Source: Candidatus Omnitrophota bacterium (GTDB lineage Bacteria; Omnitrophota; Gorgyraeia; Aquiviventales; Aquiviventaceae). Taken from it: DNA of 8,212 nt. The translations under genes and the position numbers were made by a program. The notes under the pieces were generated by a model. That model was not told where the DNA came from. It ran no database searches and saw nothing but the letters and a program-made list of their open reading frames with translations. This document shows, piece after piece, positions 6,142 through 8,212 of the stretch (its first letter is position 1; every line of letters begins with the position of its first letter). The stretch lies in assembly GCA_016206585.1 (NCBI GenBank), contig JACQRE010000091.1, positions 1 to 8,212 of the forward strand. The letters run 5' to 3'.

Positions 6142-6215
6142 GCGCCCGTAGCTCAACAGGAAAGAGCAGCGGGTTTCTAACCCGTTGGTTGGGGGTTCGA
6201 GTCCCTCCGGGCGCG
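6142..6215 (+). tRNA. tRNA-Arg (anticodon TCT)
   Basis: The acceptor stem is GCGCCCG (6142-6148) with CGGGCGC (6208-6214), and the discriminator is G6215. The anticodon stem is GCGGG/CCCGT (one G-T) with loop TTTCTAA; anticodon TCT is at 6176-6178, reading the rare arginine codons AGA/AGG. The T-arm is GGGGG-TTCGAGT-CCCTC with one G-T pair. CCA is not encoded. The D-arm is GCTC-AACAGGAAA-GAGC, in which the usual GG pair is present but the loop lacks the common TT. No strong promoter is visible just upstream, where the inverted repeat lies. Confidence 0.95.
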
Positions 6216-6248
6216 CCTCTTGTGACTTGTGGCGCATGATGTGACACC

Positions 6249-7601
6249 ATGAAACGGCCGAACACGCTCCTGCGGATCCTGGTGGTCTGCTGCCTCCTCC
6301 TCATCGCCGCCCAGTACGCGGCGCTGACGTGGCTCGCCCCCCACTACGTCATGCGGCTGATGGAGCACGCGCTGGGCGGGCAGCTCGTCGCCGCGAAGGC
6401 GTGGTGGTCGTTTCCCTCAACCATGACGCTCACGGGGGTGCGCCTGGCGCGCAACACCCCGGGGGCGGCCATCAGCATGCAGCGGGCGGTCATGCGGCTG
6501 CGCGGGGTGTCCATCGCGCGGCGCGCGCTGGAGTTCGAGGAGGTGGAGATCGAGCGGCCGCTCGTGCGGATGACGCGGACGAAGGCGGGCACGGTCGTGT
6601 GGCCGGAGATGCGCTGGTCGATGACGCCGCAGCCCACCCTCCTGCCGGCCTCGGGGCTTGAGCGCGCCGCCTGGGGGGTGGTGATCCACTCGCTGAAGGT
6701 TGACGACGGCACCGTGGAGTTCCTGGATGAGCATCCCGTGGTGCCGTTCCACGGGCTGCTCGATCACATCTCGTTCGTGGTCGGCCCCATCACCATGCCC
6801 CAGGAACGCGGCGCCCAGGTGAGCTTCGCCGTCCGCGGCGAGGTGGCGGGCCACAGCGGCCATGCCGCGCCGGCGTACTGTTCCGGCTGGCTGGGGCTGG
6901 CCTCGCAGGATGTGGAGGCCTCCTGCCAGCTCGAGCCGATCGCCCTGGCCGCATTCGAGCCGTACTACCACGGGCCGGCCGAGCTGCGGGTCTACACCAC
7001 GACGCTGCGCTCAACGAGCCAGTGGTCCTCGCGGGCCAACGACCTGAAGAGCCGCATCCAGCTGGAGCTGGGGCACCTCAGCGAGGGCGATCTCTCCATC
7101 CGCGGCCGCACGCTGATCGATTTCAAGAAGCTGACCAGCGGCCAGCAGCAGCCGCGCCTGACCGGCGAGCTCACACTGACCGGCCCCTTCAACACCCCCG
7201 CCGACTGGCATGCGGCGTTCACGCCGGGCGATGAGCCGGTGCTGCTGCTGCTGAAGCGGCTGCTGGACCGGGGAGTCGAGGTGATCAAGGTGCCGGTCTT
7301 CGGTGGCAAGGTGCACGTGAGCATCACCTCGGCGAGCAAGACGGTGATGACCGACATCGAGGCGGCCAGCCGCGAGGTGCAGGAGGCGCTGGAGATCCTC
7401 GCGTTCCCCATCGCGGAAACCGCCCCCGAGGAAATCGTCGAGGCCACACCGACGGCACCCCCGATGCCGACGAACGGCAAGGGCATCGTCCCCGCTCCAA
7501 CGCCTGAGCCGCCGGCGACATCGGAGGCTCCCGTTCCCCAGCAGGCCGTCCCCTCGACCCCAACGCCACAGCCGACCGCGGCACCCCAGGGTGTCCGGTA
7601 G
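6249..7601 (+). CDS. AsmA/DUF748-like envelope protein with Pro/Thr-rich tail
   Basis: This is a 450-residue protein. Residues 8-29 (RILVVCCLLLIAAQYAALTWLA) form one N-terminal membrane anchor. The rest looks periplasmic, with alternating beta-strand patterns. The segment VIHSLKVDDGTVEFLDEHP (145-163) followed by HGLLDHISFVVGPI (168-181) matches the style of DUF748/AsmA-like domains, where a strand ending in xDGxVxFxD is typical. Residues 300-360 (RLTGELTLTGPF, then VEVIKVPVFGGKVHVSIT) look like the closing strands. Residues 391-450 form a low-complexity Pro/Thr/Ala tail that could reach through the periplasm. A role in envelope assembly or lipid handling is inferred from the superfamily. No Shine-Dalgarno site precedes the ATG; it may be co-transcribed with tRNA-Arg, 33 nt upstream. 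It and the 793-residue protein at 3482-5863 begin with the same MKR-plus-anchor layout and flank the tRNA pair, so they may be distant paralogues. Confidence 0.75.
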   Translation: MKRPNTLLRILVVCCLLLIAAQYAALTWLAPHYVMRLMEHALGGQLVAAKAWWSFPSTMTLTGVRLARNTPGAAISMQRAVMRLRGVSIARRALEFEEVEIERPLVRMTRTKAGTVVWPEMRWSMTPQPTLLPASGLERAAWGVVIHSLKVDDGTVEFLDEHPVVPFHGLLDHISFVVGPITMPQERGAQVSFAVRGEVAGHSGHAAPAYCSGWLGLASQDVEASCQLEPIALAAFEPYYHGPAELRVYTTTLRSTSQWSSRANDLKSRIQLELGHLSEGDLSIRGRTLIDFKKLTSGQQQPRLTGELTLTGPFNTPADWHAAFTPGDEPVLLLLKRLLDRGVEVIKVPVFGGKVHVSITSASKTVMTDIEAASREVQEALEILAFPIAETAPEEIVEATPTAPPMPTNGKGIVPAPTPEPPATSEAPVPQQAVPSTPTPQPTAAPQGVR

Positions 7602-7620
7602 GTGAGCCCCCAGCGACCAA

Positions 7621-7651
7621 GCCGGGCACCACGCCGAGAGGCGTGGTCGGC
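7621..7651 (+). other. GNRA-capped hairpin after the DUF748-like gene
   Basis: ACCACGCC (7628-7635) and GGCGTGGT (7640-7647) form a perfect 8-bp stem closed by a GAGA tetraloop of the stable GNRA type. GCCG (7621-7624) and CGGC (7648-7651) add four more pairs across a three-base bulge. It lies 20 bases after the stop codon. No T-run follows, so it is not a standard intrinsic terminator; it could protect the 3' end of the mRNA or begin a structured RNA. Confidence 0.65.
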
Positions 7652-7724
7652 GACGGGAGTGCCGGAAGCCGCAGGCTGACGGCCCGTCCGCTCGTTCCGG
7701 TGCGAGGTTGTTCCTCTTCGACTA

Positions 7725-7850
7725 CCGGCGGGTCCTGTCACCGGCGGCAGCCCAGGGTGCTCGCCGACTCCATCTCCCTCCGCGCTGCGCGCGGGTGGGG
7801 CCCAGTCGGCTGCGCGCCCTGGGCGCCCGACCGCCGATGCCACCCGCCGG
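7725..7850. other. nested inverted repeats forming a 126-nt rod
   Basis: Four perfect stems are nested around one axis: 7725-7733/7842-7850 (9 bp), 7742-7747/7831-7836 (6 bp), 7750-7757/7817-7824 (8 bp) and 7763-7769/7804-7810 (7 bp). An apical GC hairpin at 7780-7784/7790-7794 completes the set. The stems are separated by small internal loops. This order and perfection suggest a folded RNA or a DNA cruciform; the strand cannot be decided because the pairs are all Watson-Crick. Confidence 0.6.
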
Positions 7851-7919
7851 ATACCCAGCGCTACAGAGGCACTAATTGCCCTCTGCTGCTAGCGAGGACC
7901 GAGTCGCCCCACGGCTCGG

Positions 7920-7948
7920 TTGCCCCTCTTTGGTGAATCGGGTAAGAT
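7920..7948 (+). promoter_or_regulatory. probable sigma70-type promoter of tRNA-His
   Basis: TTGCCC (7920-7925, four of six matches to TTGACA) is followed after 17 bases by TAAGAT (7943-7948, four of six to TATAAT). Transcription would start near 7955, about 36 bases before the tRNA. The local sequence downstream turns AT-rich, as expected for a promoter in a GC-rich genome. Confidence 0.5.
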
Positions 7949-7990
7949 AGTGCGCCACTCAGTCCGATTTTTCTGTCATATTCCCCATAT

Positions 7991-8068
7991 GGTGGCCGTA
8001 GCTCAATAGGTTAGAGCGCCTGGCTGTGGCCCAGGAGGTCGCGGGTTCGAATCCCGTCGGTCACCCCA
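7991..8068 (+). tRNA. tRNA-His (anticodon GTG)
   Basis: The acceptor stem GTGGCCG (7992-7998) pairs with CGGTCAC (8058-8064, one G-T). The extra G-1 needed by histidyl-tRNA synthetase is encoded at 7991 and faces discriminator C8065. The anticodon stem is CCTGG/CCAGG with loop CTGTGGC; anticodon GTG is at 8026-8028. The T-arm is GCGGG-TTCGAAT-CCCGT. The 3' CCA is encoded (8066-8068), unlike in the tRNA-Pro, tRNA-Arg and tmRNA of this window. Confidence 0.96.
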
Positions 8069-8102
8069 ATTACACTCAGCTGCTAACCCAGAGCAGCTTG
8101 AG

Positions 8103-8139
8103 CAACACGCCGCGCTAACCCGCGCGGCGTGTTGGTTTT
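8103..8139 (+). terminator. rho-independent terminator after tRNA-His
   Basis: CAACACGCCGCGC (8103-8115) and GCGCGGCGTGTTG (8122-8134) form a perfect 13-bp stem around a six-base loop (TAACCC), followed by G and four Ts (8136-8139). It lies 34 bases after the tRNA-His CCA and would end that transcript. Confidence 0.88.
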
Positions 8140-8189
8140 CTGAGACGTATTGCCCACCCTGAGCCTGTGTACATGTTGGAGGCTGAGTC

Positions 8190-8209
8190 TGATAAGTACC
8201 CCCTTATCA
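8190..8209. other. small palindrome near the window end
   Basis: TGATAAG (8190-8196) and CTTATCA (8203-8209) form a 7-bp stem with loop TACCCC. It could be an operator or part of a promoter for a gene beyond the window; nothing else supports either reading. Confidence 0.3.
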
Positions 8210-8212
8210 TAC

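Larger units (their letters stand above)
7602..7942. other. gene-free, highly structured GC-rich region; candidate non-coding RNA
   Basis: No believable protein is encoded on either strand: the frames that stay open give Arg/Pro/Gly-rich sequence with no family motif. The region is instead packed with inverted repeats. They include the GAGA-tetraloop hairpin (7621-7651), CCGGAA/TTCCGG (7662-7667/7695-7700), the nested rod at 7725-7850 and ACCGAG/CTCGGT (7898-7903/7915-7920). I looked for RNase P RNA (AGUCCGGGCU and ACAGAACCCGG cores), the SRP RNA core (CCGGAAGGAAGCA) and a tRNA, and found none. It could be an unrecognised structured RNA of unknown strand, or merely GC-rich spacer. Confidence 0.4.

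Noticed and set aside
6992..7843. 283-codon minus-strand frame running from the DUF748-like gene into the gap
   Set aside because: Ser/Gly/Arg-rich product without motifs, mostly antisense to a good gene; treated as a shadow.
7643..7936. 97-codon plus-strand frame in the gap
   Set aside because: The protein is Arg/Pro/Cys/Trp-rich without hydrophobic pattern or motif, there is no ribosome-binding site, and the DNA is better explained by nested inverted repeats.
7602..7942. RNase P RNA (rnpB), SRP RNA or 6S RNA
   Set aside because: I searched both strands for the universal RNase P cores and the SRP CCGGAAGGAAGCA core and found none; the rod shape alone does not establish 6S RNA.

Overview
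This is a GC-rich bacterial chromosome segment, about two-thirds G+C by eye (not computed). It carries core cell-wall, RNA-processing and nucleotide-sanitation genes, a tmRNA and three tRNAs. A lipoprotein-type amidase and two long AsmA-like envelope proteins point to a diderm (Gram-negative-type) organism. Shine-Dalgarno sequences are scarce, and two short intergenic repeat blocks break the GC-rich background. The phylum cannot be fixed from this window. Omnitrophota or another GC-rich diderm lineage known mostly from metagenomes would fit, but that is a weak inference.

Layout. (1) 14-399, + strand: a one-piece tmRNA (ssrA) with a tRNA-like domain, at least three clear pseudoknots and a long, Ala/Glu-rich 22-codon tag. 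(2) 468-3555, + strand: a tight cluster of a lipoprotein N-acetylmuramoyl-L-alanine amidase, glutamate racemase (murI), RNase PH (rph) and XTP/dITP diphosphatase (rdgB). The first two act on peptidoglycan turnover and D-glutamate supply. The last two act on tRNA 3' ends and damaged nucleotides. (3) 3482-5863, - strand: a 793-residue AsmA-like protein converging on rdgB with a 74-nt overlap. Its consensus-like -10 box sits so close to the ATG that the mRNA should be nearly leaderless. (4) 5953-6215, + strand: tRNA-Pro(TGG) and tRNA-Arg(TCT), separated by a 30-bp AT-rich inverted repeat built of TGTGTAA heptamers and followed by five Ts. (5) 6249-7601, + strand: a second, shorter AsmA/DUF748-like envelope protein with a Pro/Thr-rich tail. 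(6) 7602-7990: a 389-nt stretch without a credible protein, dominated by nested GC-rich inverted repeats that could fold into a rod-shaped RNA. (7) 7991-8068: tRNA-His(GTG) with its own promoter and a strong intrinsic terminator.

Most genes here are ordinary housekeeping genes. The parts worth a second look are non-coding: the nested-stem region at 7621-7850, the two repeat blocks, the leaderless and divergent promoter arrangement near 5873-5923, and the long tmRNA tag with a variant T-loop. I see no defence system, CRISPR array, transposon or obviously new protein system.
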